From Athripsodes cinereus (Eukaryota > Arthropoda > Insecta > Trichoptera > Leptoceridae), in assembly GCA_947579605.1 (NCBI GenBank), contig OX388320.1, forward strand, positions 558,001 through 622,000: a DNA stretch of 64,000 nt, written 5' to 3'. The position numbers were made by a program, and so were the translations under genes. Of the stretch, positions 23,758 to 34,961 are shown piece after piece. The notes under the pieces were generated by a model, which was not told where the DNA came from, did not search any database, and saw only the letters and a list, made by a program, of their open reading frames with translations. Numbering within the stretch: position 1 is the first letter of the stretch; every line of letters starts with the position of its first letter.

Positions 23758-23860
23758 ATTACTACTACTACTACTACTACTATACCATCACGGCATATCC
23801 CACAAGTGGGGTAGCCAGCAGATCAGCTGTATGTAAGAAACATACAAACTGTCCTCTTAT
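23758..23860 (-). mobile_element. TAG-tailed SINE-like repeat, 3' end with TAG array
   Basis: On the minus strand this ends GGCTACCCCACTTGTGGGAT, ATGCCGTGATGGTATAG and six or seven TAG repeats (23760-23781). It is the clearest copy for defining the 3' terminus. The 5' part is truncated. Confidence 0.85.
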
Positions 23861-24574
23861 TAGATTACACATAGAGGTATTACATAGTATTCATTGGCTC
23901 TAGGTGTTGAATTGTTTTATCAAAGCCAATATATAATTTATTTTGTTTTAATTATACATAATCTCATTTTTTCAAAAAAAAAAAACAAATGTGATATTTT
24001 TTGTATAGCAGTACCCAATTCCGAAACTTTATCGTGAAAAACTTGTTATTTGTTTTTTTTTTTATATATTTTACCATGTGATACCAGCTTAATTAACGTT
24101 TAATATTTCACGTGTCGCATTTTACAAACGATGCCACTTTTTTCTAATTGGTCCATATAAATATTATGATAGCAAACTGGCATTTTTTTTTTTTGCCCTC
24201 GAATATATTTTTTTATGAAATATGACCTACGTTTAATTATCATTTCTAGACTCGAGCCTGGTAACTAATGGCCGGAGCATTACTTAAATAATTTATATAA
24301 ATAGCAGAAACCTGTTTTTTATGCTGCTCTGCGTAGAAAAAAAATGTAAAAATCGACGATGTAGATAAATTTAAAGTTTTTGATACATCGCATATTTTTA
24401 AATAATAGTTCCTGCATATCAAATAATAAAGACTCGTGTTTTGTTGAAATATACATACCTATTATATTTTTTAATATTATTTTGCTCCTGAATATACGCA
24501 ATCACAATATCACTTTGTTGTCTATTCTTGAAACATATTATTTTAATGCAACATGGTTTAGAATCTAATCGGAA

Positions 24575-24720
24575 GAAGTGAGCAAGGTGTCCCAACGCTT
24601 ACGAATTGGCTCTAGGCTGGCTTAAGTGATCACTTTCGGTGTCCATGGACAACGTTCACCAATTCCACCATTCTCACTGTCACGATGTAAGGTCCACCAA
24701 TCGAGAGACGCTTTATGCAA
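24575..24720 (-). repeat. Dispersed repeat, copy 1 of 2
   Basis: The reverse complement contains GTGAGAATGGTGGAATTGGT, AAGCCAGCCTAGAGCCAATT and ACCTTGCTCACTTC. The same blocks are found on the plus strand at 55470-55580, and a weaker relative at 54895-54935. It resembles LINE 3' terminal sequence but no protein motif can be read, so the class is left open. Confidence 0.7.
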
Positions 24721-25607
24721 ACCTTAGAAGCAACCATCTTTTTGGGATCTCATTTTTCAGATCTCAAATAGATCGCGATCTCCCGTCTAAATGGCGCCGG
24801 AACAATTAAGTTCAATACTTTATCGGCTGCTAGTTCGACCAGTCAGCAACAAATGTTTAGAATATTTACTAATTTTTTTATTGTTTAACCGGATTTGAGT
24901 GCAGATGACAAAACCAATCAGAAACCTCGATTGGAGAACCATGTCACAAAATTACACAAAATCAAAAACATCATTACAAAAATTAGTAAATATTCTAAAC
25001 ATATTATTTTAAGGCTATAAAATCTGATTTTATATAATCTAAAAATACCTAAAGGTCTGAAAAATACTATGAGAGATCAAAAGTAGGTCTAAAAATACAT
25101 CATTAATACTTATTTGATTAATTGATAATTATTTTCACGAGGAAAATATAAATAAAACTACCCATGTATGTGGGAAAAATATAATATATATTATATGCAT
25201 TAGTAGTTAAAACAAAGGAATTGTTGTGTTTACTGAATAATGCTCCTACATATAATGATCCATATGAAATATTCAATGTGTGTTAGCAATAGTAGGTACC
25301 TACTTGCTATGAAGGAATTATTACGTTACGTAAAGGAAGAAGAATTACGGAAGCACAAACCACACATAAATATTTAAATCTGATTGTTTAGATGTGTATG
25401 TTTGTTTGTTACTTTCTATAATATACGGGAAACTATGATTCTGGATTTCTTATGTTTTTTAGAGATATATTGTAGTTGGTCAAAAATTATTGCGCTCTTT
25501 TTTGGCCCAGAGCCCTTTTCACAGCCAAGATCATCTTACATAGTGTCTATTTCAACAAAATTAGAGCCTCGTGAATTTAATAGGAGTAGGCGATCTGAAT
25601 AGAGAGC

Positions 25608-25760
25608 TGAGCCCGTAGACAAACCGTACTTAGCGATCGACTACCTGGCGAATTTTTCGACAATCTACCTACATGTACCTTATTATGCGTTATTGTTGCA
25701 GTTATTGTCGAAAATTCGTTTGTAGCCGATCGCCAAGTGCGTGTTTGTCTAGGGGCTCTG
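25608..25760. mobile_element. MITE with inverted repeats
   Basis: Left GAGCCCGTAGACAAACCG, ACTTAGCGATCG and TTTTTCGACAAT are mirrored by ATTGTCGAAAATTCG, CGATCGCCAAGTGCGTG and TTTGTCTAGGGGCTCT, leaving a short unpaired centre. About 150 bp, no coding capacity. Its right end (GGGGCTCT) is the left boundary of the 886-bp tandem duplication that follows. Confidence 0.75.
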
Positions 25761-26633
25761 GTTTCTGCTTCCTAGAGGGATATTAAAAATTTAGAAAGAA
25801 AAATACTCGTCAGTTTATATATTATTTTATCAAGCAATTTTTATCTTTGCCATAATTATGGACTACCTGCTCAGAAAATCTATTCTGGGCCCTGGCGGTG
25901 TGCCTTTATCACAGCGAGAAAACAGTGAGACGTCTGTGGGAGTGCTGCACGATCTTGAATATGCGGATGATCTAGCCCTTTTTGATACATCTGTGGACGG
26001 ATTACAGTGCAACGCTAATGCTCTTTATGAAAATTCTTTGCGCCTTGGCCTTCGTATCAACGCTGGTAAAACGGAGTACATATGTAATAGTACATGCACG
26101 AGTACTCACACCCCACTAATGGTTGGCAATTCCCAAATATCTCAGGTTAGTAAATTCAGGTACCTGGGAGCAACCATAACGCCAGAGGGTGATCTCCGGT
26201 CGGAATTACCAATCCGCATAGGAGCAGCTAGCGGGGCTTTCAACAACATGAACAAAGTTTGGAAGGCGTCTGGACTCAGCATCAGGACAAAATGTCGCTT
26301 GTTCAATGCGTGCATCATCCCAATCCTTCTATATGGCTGCGAGTCTTGGCACTTAACCAAGGCTCAAGAGCGGAAGATACTAAGCTTTGAAAACAAGTGT
26401 CTTAGAAGGATTTTGGATGTCAGATGGTATGAACATTTGTTACAAATGATGCTGTGCGCCGGCGCACCCAGCAGAGACCTGTAATCTCCGTAATACAAGA
26501 GAGACGATGGTCCTGGCTGGGACATGTTTTGAGAATGCCCAATGATAGTTGGCCAAAAAGAGCACTGTTCTTCCGTCCGCAGGGGTTCCGTAGGCCCGGG
26601 CGTCCCTCTTTCACAATACACCGTTCCTATGAC
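25752..26633 (+). repeat. Tandem duplication unit 1 (RTE 5' part)
   Basis: This unit and the one at 26638-27517 are offset by 886 bp and almost identical. The only difference noticed is two extra T bases in unit 1 near 26432 (CATTTGTTAC against CATGTTAC). Each unit holds the end of the MITE, non-element flank, the left target duplication TTATCAAGCAAT and the RTE coding start. Unit 1 stops abruptly at CCTATGAC and is joined by TCTG to the second unit. Confidence 0.9.
25858..26484 (+). pseudogene. RTE-like reverse transcriptase fragment, frameshifted copy
   Basis: It encodes the same product as 26744-27559: LEYADDLALF (the YADD catalytic box of RT motif C) at residues 33-42, NAGKTEYICN, FRYLGATITPEGDLRSEL and LLYGCESWHLTKAQERKI. 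A 2-base insertion near 26432 shifts the frame, so it ends early in an unrelated tail (HLLQMMLCAGAPSRDL). It is the derived or damaged member of the tandem pair and lacks the 3' end of the element. It would not make an active enzyme, since everything upstream of YADD is missing. Confidence 0.85.
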
Positions 26634-26724
26634 TCTGGGGGCTCTGGTTTCTGCTTCCTAGAGGGATATTAAAAATTTAGAAAGAAAAATACTCGTCAGT
26701 TTATATATTATTTTATCAAGCAAT

Positions 26725-27651
26725 TTTTATCTTTGCCATAATTATGGACTACCTGCTCAGAAAATCTATTCTGGGCCCTGGCGGTGTGCCTTTATCACAG
26801 CGAGAAAACAGTGAGACGTCTGTGGGAGTGCTGCACGATCTTGAATATGCGGATGATCTAGCCCTTTTTGATACATCTGTGGACGGATTACAGTGCAACG
26901 CTAATGCTCTTTATGAAAATTCTTTGCGCCTTGGCCTTCGTATCAACGCTGGTAAAACGGAGTACATATGTAATAGTACATGCACGAGTACTCACACCCC
27001 ACTAATGGTTGGCAATTCCCAAATATCTCAGGTTAGTAAATTCAGGTACCTGGGAGCAACCATAACGCCAGAGGGTGATCTCCGGTCGGAATTACCAATC
27101 CGCATAGGAGCAGCTAGCGGGGCTTTCAACAACATGAACAAAGTTTGGAAGGCGTCTGGACTCAGCATCAGGACAAAATGTCGCTTGTTCAATGCGTGCA
27201 TCATCCCAATCCTTCTATATGGCTGCGAGTCTTGGCACTTAACCAAGGCTCAAGAGCGGAAGATACTAAGCTTTGAAAACAAGTGTCTTAGAAGGATTTT
27301 GGATGTCAGATGGTATGAACATGTTACAAATGATGCTGTGCGCCGGCGCACCCAGCAGAGACCTGTAATCTCCGTAATACAAGAGAGACGATGGTCCTGG
27401 CTGGGACATGTTTTGAGAATGCCCAATGATAGTTGGCCAAAAAGAGCACTGTTCTTCCGTCCGCAGGGGTTCCGTAGGCCCGGGCGTCCCTCTTTCACAA
27501 TACACCGTTCCTATGACAACGATATCAGAGCGCAAGGAATGTCGTGGGAAGAGGGGTGACGCAATTGGCACAGAGACGCTCTGAATGGAGGAGGCTGGTT
27601 TCTGCCCTGTGCTCCCGAGAGGAGCGTTGAGGGCGATGATGATGATGATGA
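26725..27651 (+). mobile_element. RTE-like LINE insertion with 12-bp target duplication
   Basis: The insertion is bounded by TTATCAAGCAAT on both sides. The 3' UTR after the stop is short (GAGGAGGCTGGTTTCTGCCC, GCGTTGAGGGC) and ends in a GAT array (27635-27651), typical for RTE elements. A 120-bp copy of the same 3' end is at 35499-35618 on the minus strand. Confidence 0.9.
26744..27559 (+). pseudogene. RTE-like LINE, 3' half of the reverse transcriptase ORF
   Basis: The frame of 271 codons begins within the RT domain, just before YADD (residues 35-38), continues through the thumb (GKTEY, FRYLGATITPEGDL) and ends with the C-terminal region RRWSWLGHVLRM and RPGRPSFTIH. A full RTE polyprotein is about 1000 residues with an apurinic-type endonuclease first; here the endonuclease and most of the RT are lost by 5' truncation. 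The ATG at 26744 is an internal methionine, not a real start. The copy is otherwise open, so it is young. The element proper spans 26725-27651, ending in a GAT array, and is flanked by TTATCAAGCAAT at 26713-26724 and 27652-27663. Confidence 0.9.
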
Positions 27652-27764
27652 TTATCAAGCAATAGAAAACCGATGCTGTCAATGAAAACATACTTACATT
27701 ATCTGAGCGTTTTCTTGGATATTAGAATTAAATGTTATTTTTAAAAAAATTACAATATTGAGTA

Positions 27765-27902
27765 CGTTGGAAAATCGCGTTCGTTGGAGAATATCGCGGT
27801 TTGCAATAAACTCGCCTTTTGTGTATTAATTCTATATAATTTGAATGTTTTTCTCAATCAAATTGTTTTTAATCAATGTATGGTAAAGAATGAATAAATA
27901 AT
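27765..27902 (+). mobile_element. LINE 3' UTR, GCGATAAACTCGCC family
   Basis: The blocks TTGGAGAATATCGCGG, AATAAACTCGCC and GGTAAAGAATGAATAAATAA recur at 36410-36550 and 53553-53680, all on the plus strand and all without coding sequence. Similar 3' ends are known from insect LINEs. The partner coding region is not in the window. Confidence 0.6.
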
Positions 27903-27909
27903 ACGTCTG

Positions 27910-29710
27910 ATAATAATTTAAAGCACCGCCAATTTTCGTAAAAAAATCTATTTGTTCAGAGTTTTTTCTGTAGAGGGAAAAATCCTTGGTCACGAACTAT
28001 GAGAGTATGCCAAAAAATATTTACATGGTATTGTCATTTTTTAAAATATTTTTGGTCACTTCACTACTTCATAAAAAGTTGTTATGATATCCATGCAACC
28101 AATTTATTATTCCTTGAGCAAAATTGCGTTCACAGCTAGTATTATATAAAGAAAGTCAAAGGAAAAGGTCAGCCAGTAATTTTTCCTTAGTCACCTCGGG
28201 CTATCTACTAATACGCAGATGGTAAACCGAGTCAAGTTATGCTAAAAACAACCAACAACGTACATATACATAAAGCAAATCATCTGAAATAAAGCTTTTA
28301 AAAATTTCAGCACTGGAGCTAACATCTGTTTCCAATTTATAGGTTTGGTTTTATTCTGAATAACGGCACCAAATTAAGATTAATTTTTCGAACCCTGTTG
28401 TCTATTTTCGGGAAAAAAAGAAGAATAACGATGGGATGTTCATGTAATATTATTACATGGGATGGGACAACGGAGCTTTAGGACAGTTTCCTAAACCGTC
28501 GAACCATCAGACCCTCCCCTTCCTTCTTTTGGGGTAATTCTTTAATTAATTTCTCATTACCCTCAGTTGCTTCCTTGTGGCAACTTTCTTTGTAAAATTA
28601 TTTTGAAGTATACAATGATTGAATAACAAAATAAGGAAGTAACTTTTCCACTTCAGGAAGTTTTAATCAATGTGTATATTTTTATATATTGTGCGCCCTT
28701 GAAGTGAATATATTGCACAAAACGGCGCACTATAAATTGTCTAGTTATTATTATTATTATTAACAACGCATCCTCGATTTTATTGAAATGTATCGACGAA
28801 TATGATTAATAAAAACCTTTAGAATAAATAAAAAACGTTGGTTGGTAACAGTTAATAATTATATTTTTGGGTTAATTTAAGCTTTAGAGTTAATCCCCCA
28901 AATAAAAATAAGTTTTTGAATAAATCGCAATGTTTTGTTTTATTCATTTTAAGATCACAGATGGCTAACACAAGTAAATGTGTTAAGAAAAAAGCAAATC
29001 TTTGTGAACACCAATAAATGATCGCGAAACGTTTGAACAAAATTAAATGCACGTAAAATGTATTTTGTGTTACGTACATTTAACTTTGTATGTGCACTTT
29101 GCAGTATAAAATGTACCTATATTGTACCACTGGAATAATCATTTACTACCGTTGAATGAACTTTCTTATTAAAAAATGGACCCGTTTGAAATTAACCGCA
29201 GCAAAAAATCGAAATAACAAATAATAAAGTCAAGTAAAATATTTGGTTAACGGTTTCCAGTTTTGTAAATAAGTAATCCTACTTACCTTTGCAAAATCAT
29301 CGGTATATAATATTATTATATTTTTATATGGTTTTCAGTTCAATGAGTTTTTTTTATAATCCAATACAGTCTACCTACGCACATTTGAATGGTTTCAATG
29401 TTATATTTTGAAAATTACCATATATGAAAGTATTATGTTATAAAAAAAGCTGAAGGTTGATAAGTCAATATTATTTGATTAAGCATTATATTAGTTTATT
29501 GAAACTATTTTCAATTCTATATTTGATTCAAACCCTTTTTCTATCTTGATATTCGTACAAAGTCAGGAGTCCTTGTTAGAAGAATAGATCAATTATTTGG
29601 ATTGGTATTGAAGTGATAATATTCTATAAATCTACTATTGGTGAGAATGATTCCAGATAATTTTGTTTTGGTACTGTTTAACAGTTTTAAAACCAATTCT
29701 GCTGATGACT
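27910..29710. other. AT-rich region without recognised genes
   Basis: No gene could be supported. An ATT trinucleotide array lies at about 28747-28762. The 75-codon minus-strand frame at 28852-29079 carries no motif. Confidence 0.35.
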
Positions 29711-29716
29711 GCCATC

Positions 29717-29884
29717 ATTGTTTAATTATTAAAACGTTTTCAACTACAATGTAGCCATCATCAGTAATAACACAATACAATACTTTATTGAAGTACAATA
29801 CTTAATTGAACACAATACAATAGTATTGTGTTATAACTGATGATGGTTACATTGTAGTTGAAAACGTTTTAATAATTAAACAAT
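29717..29884. mobile_element. Fold-back element FB2 with CTGATGA box
   Basis: Arms 29717-29782 and 29820-29884 are inverted repeats around an AT-rich spacer that itself repeats CACAATACAATA. The right arm carries an exact CTGATGA (29837-29843), a segment that can form a weak hairpin (GGTTAC/GTAGTT), then GAAAACG (29860-29866). AAACAGTGTTTT follows outside the arm at about 29899-29910. Confidence 0.8.
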
Positions 29885-30179
29885 CTCATAGTGGAATAAA
29901 ACAGTGTTTTGATTTAAATTAAATATTTTCCTTTAAAATGCATTTCCACAAAGTTACACTCGAAAATATAGAATTTTTACTGCCATCATCTTTAACTTGC
30001 TCCTGAAACTGGCCATTGCATAGCTTAGGTCTAGCAAAATCAAAAACCTTCTTAGTATCATGAATATCCACCAAAAAACATCGGTTGATAAGTAACTAAG
30101 GAAAATATGTATATATATAATGTTTTGTGAAAAACAAGTACTGGTAAAATATTTCGTATTTAAATTAACTTCGTCAATA

Positions 30180-30295
30180 AATTTTTCAGAGAGATATACT
30201 ACCCATTATTAATGGCACAGAGAAGAAACTTCAATAAAGTATTCATTAGGTACTTTGTTTTCCTGGTTACCCTACTTGTGGAAGGTACATTGATT
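30180..30295 (+). mobile_element. TAG-tailed SINE-like repeat, diverged fragment
   Basis: Only the 3' half is seen: TACTACCCATTATTAATGGC, ACAGAGAAGAAACTTC and CTGGTTACCCTACTTGTGG. Confidence 0.5.
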
Positions 30296-30299
30296 GTGT

Positions 30300-31770
30300 A
30301 GATGCATAGATAGAGAATCAACACTTACGATAATTGAAAAAATGTGTTTTATAAAGGTTATTTTACGTTTCAGTAAAAATGAATTACTATTTATTACTAA
30401 TAAAATTATAAATACCACTCTTTATAGATACCTAGTTTCATATAAAGTTTGCACCAATAATAATACAATAATGGATTAGTTTCAGCTTAGTGTGGTGTAC
30501 AACGTACACAGATTACAGTATTTTGTAGCACTTCGTGTATTTATGTTACATTGCCTTGAAATACTAGTATTTCAATTCTTCTCAACGATAAGAACATTGA
30601 TAATTATTATTGTTCATATTCATATATGGTTAGATATTTTCACTTATTTTCAATGTATTAACTATCTGAAAGTTGCAAAAACTTTTTATAATATAAAGTA
30701 TTTATTATACTTTTTATTATTTGTTACATGATTTTTTAACAAACCGCCATCGATTTCAGAAACCTTTGTCACGTACAGGCGCAGCAATGCTTATTGCTGT
30801 ATTGCTAGATGACAAAAATTTGCCAAATTCGCTATCGATATAAAAAGTAAACAAGTAACAGATAATACATAGTAATATTATAAAAAGATAGAAAGTTTTT
30901 TTATGAATACAAAATATTTATCAAAAGAATGATCATTTTAATTTAATGCAATATTTATGAAAAAGAAACACATTAAAAATCATTAGAAATGCAAAAACAT
31001 GTTTTTATTCTACTATAGATGTGATAGCATTGACATTAAGTACTTTTTTACAGGTACAAATTAATGCTAGAAATACTATTGCAATACAAATGGTATTTGA
31101 ACTTCTTTTGTGTAGAAATTTTTGTGTACGTGACATCATATTACATATTATGTCGAATAATATCGTTTGCGACAGTACAGTCACACACATACACGGTATG
31201 CTCTGGCCACATATTGGTTATAATAATAATATGGTTAGTAATAATTGATTCCTGCATTTCATTTTGACAATAATAATATGCAGCACCAAGTGCACGCTTT
31301 TACGGAACGTAGATATTAAAATTATGGAAAAGTCACAAATTAATGTTACTGAAACGGACAGTTGTGTAGTTAGAATGCGTCCGTTATTAACGTTATTGTA
31401 TTATTGTCAATATAAACTTAATTATACCTAACTTTTTAAGGTTTTTAAGACTTGAATAATTGTGTTAATACTTAAAATATGAAAAAAATCGTTATGAAAT
31501 TAATTCCGTATAATTGTTCGTATACTGGTCGTGTTTTGGTGACTATATGACATCCTAGTCAAAATCTATATTGAAACTTAATTTATGTAAACTATTTGTA
31601 AAAGTTTACAATCACAGTAATGATTTTGTTATTTCAATAATTTATCTTGTTATCAGAAATTATTTTACATTGACAGGAGACTTTTCAAAGGATTTAGAAC
31701 ATAAAAAGAGTTGTTTCTTTGTCAGACCCTGGTGGTTTTACAGCACCAATTTTTATTGTATTGGTTTGGA
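30300..31770. other. AT-rich region without recognised genes
   Basis: Short frames (30294-30479, 30492-30731, 31021-31248, 31571-31813) are hydrophobic or AT-driven and show no family motif or splice context. Nothing is assigned. Confidence 0.35.
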
Positions 31771-31773
31771 TGG

Positions 31774-31955
31774 TTTCTTGATATTCATAACATGGTGGAA
31801 TGTGGACACATAGGTAGTTTCTTGATGTTCATAACATTGTGAAATACGGACACTTATAGGTAGTTTTTAAATGTTCATAATGTACTGAAATACGGACACA
31901 CAGGTAGTTCTTTAGATGTTAATAACATAGTGAAATATGGACACATATAGGTTGT
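31774..31955. repeat. Tandem repeat, four units of 44-46 bp
   Basis: Diverged units of the pattern TTCTTGATGTTCATAACAT, GTGAAATACGGACACA, TAGGTAG start near 31774, 31818, 31864 and 31908. The divergence between units indicates an older array than those at 817 or 22041. Confidence 0.85.
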
Positions 31956-31959
31956 TTGA

Positions 31960-32595
31960 AAACTTGTCCGTTAATATTAGACAATAACTTCAATATTTAT
32001 TGTGTAGTTTCATGATTACGCAAAAACCATTAAAACGCACTTGTCACATATCCAATAATAATAATAATATGTAATAATTATTCTGAATCACTAATGATCA
32101 TACTCGTAATCATATTACTAAATGTTTAAATATTAATTCAATGTAATATTTTAATACCAGACATCTCTCTATTTATTTATCTTTCTGTCTATGTAACGGC
32201 TGGGATACGCTGCTGTTGTCATTTTTAATTAACGATAATATAGTTTAATATTGTAGTAAATTGCAAATAATTATTGATATCGTATTTGATTAATAGAACA
32301 TATAATTTTAAATCAATTCGCGTTGTTAAATATTAATCAGTTTTATGCATTTACGTTTGATAGCCGTTTAGAAGTCATCCTTTATTTATTTTAAGTATGA
32401 AATGTCAAACTTTTCTATATTGTTAAAATGAAAACATAACTGTTAAATTGGTTCATTTTTGCATTACTTATGCATAACTGTATTATTGTGTAGTGCAGGC
32501 TTTATATGAATAAATTTACTAGTAAATTGTTTCAAACCACATGTATATTAATAATTCAAGAGTTTTTGTGTTTACACTGTGGAAATCCATTTTTA
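31960..32595. other. AT-rich flank of the CR1-like LINE
   Basis: No gene or element is recognised between the tandem array and the truncation point of the LINE. Confidence 0.35.
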
Positions 32596-32599
32596 ATGT

Positions 32600-33895
32600 T
32601 TGCAGTCGACCATTGCTAAAATATTTGAATCCCTTGTACTAGAACAAATATTACCAGTTATATCAGCAGTAATCGAGCATCCACAACATGGTTTCATACC
32701 AGGCAGATCAACCCTTACTAACCTAACTATCTATGAGCACGATATTGTCGATAGCCTCTCCCGTGGATTCCAGGTGGACAGTATATATACTGATTTTAGT
32801 AAGGCGTTCGACAAAGTGTCCCATAAAATTCTATTGTATAAATTGTCAGCGGTGGGTATAAAAGGCGCCTTATTAGATTGGTTTACAAGTTATCTAACAG
32901 GTCGATCACTGCGCGTAAAGATGAACAAGGTGTCCTCTAGAAGTATCAGCGTTACAAGCGGAATACCGCAAGGTAGCCATCTTGCTCCGCTGCTTTTCTT
33001 ATTATTCATTAATGATTTAACGTATGAACTATCCGATGTAAGTTTCCTTTTGTTTGCGGATGATTTGAAATTATATAAAAGAATAGAGAGTATTGATGAC
33101 TGCAAAGTATTGCAAGATAATCTCAATAGATTGAATATATGGTGCATAAAAAACGATCTCTTATTGAATGTCAATAAATGTCAATACATTCGCTTTGCAA
33201 GAATAAAGAAAATTATTCAATATGATTATTATATAGAAAATGATAGGCTTCAGTTGGTTAGGGAAATACGTGATCTGGGGGTCACTTTTGATGACAAAAT
33301 GACATTTGTAAGCCATATATATGAGATAACCAATAAAGCATTAAAAATGCTTGGTTTTCTCCTTCGTACAGTGAACGAATTCCAAAATATTGATGCGATT
33401 ACCCTTCTCTATAAGTCCATTGTACGAAGTCACCTTGAGTACAATTCCTCAGTCTGGTCGCCAAGCTATAACGTACACATAAACAGCATAGAACGCGTAC
33501 AGCATAGATTTCTGAGGTATATTAATTACAAACTGCGTATTCCTAAGGAAAGTTTAAACTATGAATATTTGCAATCTCTGCTGAATCTGAAAAGCCTCGC
33601 AGATAGAAGAATTATTAATGATCTTATTTTTTTGTTTAAAATTGTAAATTATTTTTTTGACACCCCTGATCTGTTACAATTTATTAGTTTCCGTGTACCT
33701 GGGCGTAGTACAAGAAGTAGAGAATTGTTTTACTGTGACAATTATACGACGAACTACGTCACTCATACAGTGATACCCCGCTTACACGGATTAGGAAACC
33801 AATATCTCAATGATATTGATATCTTTAATGTAAGCATGGATGTTTTCAAGGGACACATTAAGAACCTATTTGCTCCGCATTACCCGAATCCATAG
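32600..33895 (+). CDS. CR1/jockey-like LINE reverse transcriptase, 5'-truncated
   Basis: A 431-codon open frame for the 3' part of a non-LTR polyprotein. It enters the RT at TIAKIFESLVLEQ, followed by HGFIPGRST (31-38), motif A YTDFSKAFDKVSH (63-75), motif B SGIPQGSHLAPLLF (120-133), motif C FADDLKLY (152-159), LNVNKCQ, then the C-terminal RSHLEYNSSVWSP, IERVQHRFLRYIN and LADRRIINDLIFL. The endonuclease and early RT motifs are missing. No ATG start applies: the frame opens at the truncation point. The absence of stops over 1.3 kb indicates a young insertion. Motif C is FADD, the usual alternative to YADD. Closest relatives here are the ORF at 61941 and the remnant at 41285. Confidence 0.9.
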   Translation: MQSTIAKIFESLVLEQILPVISAVIEHPQHGFIPGRSTLTNLTIYEHDIVDSLSRGFQVDSIYTDFSKAFDKVSHKILLYKLSAVGIKGALLDWFTSYLTGRSLRVKMNKVSSRSISVTSGIPQGSHLAPLLFLLFINDLTYELSDVSFLLFADDLKLYKRIESIDDCKVLQDNLNRLNIWCIKNDLLLNVNKCQYIRFARIKKIIQYDYYIENDRLQLVREIRDLGVTFDDKMTFVSHIYEITNKALKMLGFLLRTVNEFQNIDAITLLYKSIVRSHLEYNSSVWSPSYNVHINSIERVQHRFLRYINYKLRIPKESLNYEYLQSLLNLKSLADRRIINDLIFLFKIVNYFFDTPDLLQFISFRVPGRSTRSRELFYCDNYTTNYVTHTVIPRLHGLGNQYLNDIDIFNVSMDVFKGHIKNLFAPHYPNP

Positions 33896-34961
33896 TGTTG
33901 TAAAGTGTCTGTAGTTGTTTTTTTATTATTATTTTATTTGATGTGTTTCGTCTCAGATATGTATTTTTATTTTAATGTATCTTTTATACTATTGTAGGTA
34001 TATGTATTTTAATTTTAATGTATATTTTATACTATACTATTGTATATGTATTTTTATTTTAATGTATATTATATACTATTGTATACGTATTATTTATTTT
34101 TCTTTTTTAATTTTAATGTATCTTTTATACTTATCTTGTTAATATTAAATTTGAGCACTATACGAATTGAAATCGATATGAGTGTACAATCCACACATTG
34201 GCTTAGTGTAAATAATCTATAGGTATATATTTCTGATTGCTTGTTATGTACAAATTTTATATAAGTATTTTATTGTGTTGTCTATTGCTCTATACAGAAC
34301 GAGATTTTAATTAAGAAAGTTTTTAATATATTTTTTGGAAAGAACCTATATTCTAATTAGTCTGTACATATATTACATTTTTTATCTGTTGTTTTTATTA
34401 CTTAACAGTTTTTTTTTAATCTTTTTAATAATATTGATAACTTGCACGTTCAGGTTTACGGTGTTTGACTGTACTCGGGTAAAAGGTGTGCTATTAGTAT
34501 TGTTACCTGTTTTTAATATTAGTATTGAACGGGCGGTACTTGTTAATATTATATTATTATACATCATATTTTTTCAGAACATAACCGCGAAATGATAGAC
34601 AGCACACTGTGCCCACTTGAGTGCATATTATATGCATAAGGATGCCTATGTATACTATAAGTACGGTATTGATATTGCATATGCATACAAAATGTAGATG
34701 TATATAGTGTGGAATACCGTGGGCCTGGATGTAAATTGTATTGGCTGCGAGTGCCTGTGTATATTTTGTTGATTTTGTATAGAATGTAATAGGTATGTAT
34801 TATTTGTATAGATATACAGTAAAGAATGGAATAAATGATTTAATGTGAGATTGGAGTAAGTTTTGAAGGTGTATAAAAATTGTCATAGAATGATTTAACA
34901 TTGTAAAAGGCGAAAGCCGTTTATTATATGAATAAATAAATAAATAAATAAATAAATAAAT
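33896..34961 (+). mobile_element. 3' UTR of the CR1/jockey-like LINE
   Basis: The untranslated region runs for about 1 kb. It begins with four AT-rich units of about 43 bp (33959-34131, pattern TGTATTTTTATTTTAATGTAT) and ends with AAAGGCGAAAGCCGTTT, a possible GNRA-capped hairpin, and a TAAA array (34931-34961). The hairpin is also seen at 3130 and, as GGCAAAAGCC, on the minus strand at 38533. A target duplication could not be defined. Confidence 0.75.

Noticed and set aside
27028..27691. Minus-strand frames over the RTE element, and the same at 26142-26621
   Set aside because: Antisense shadows of the reverse transcriptase frame.
32890..33174. 94-codon minus-strand frame
   Set aside because: Antisense to the conserved RT motifs of the LINE at 32600-33895.
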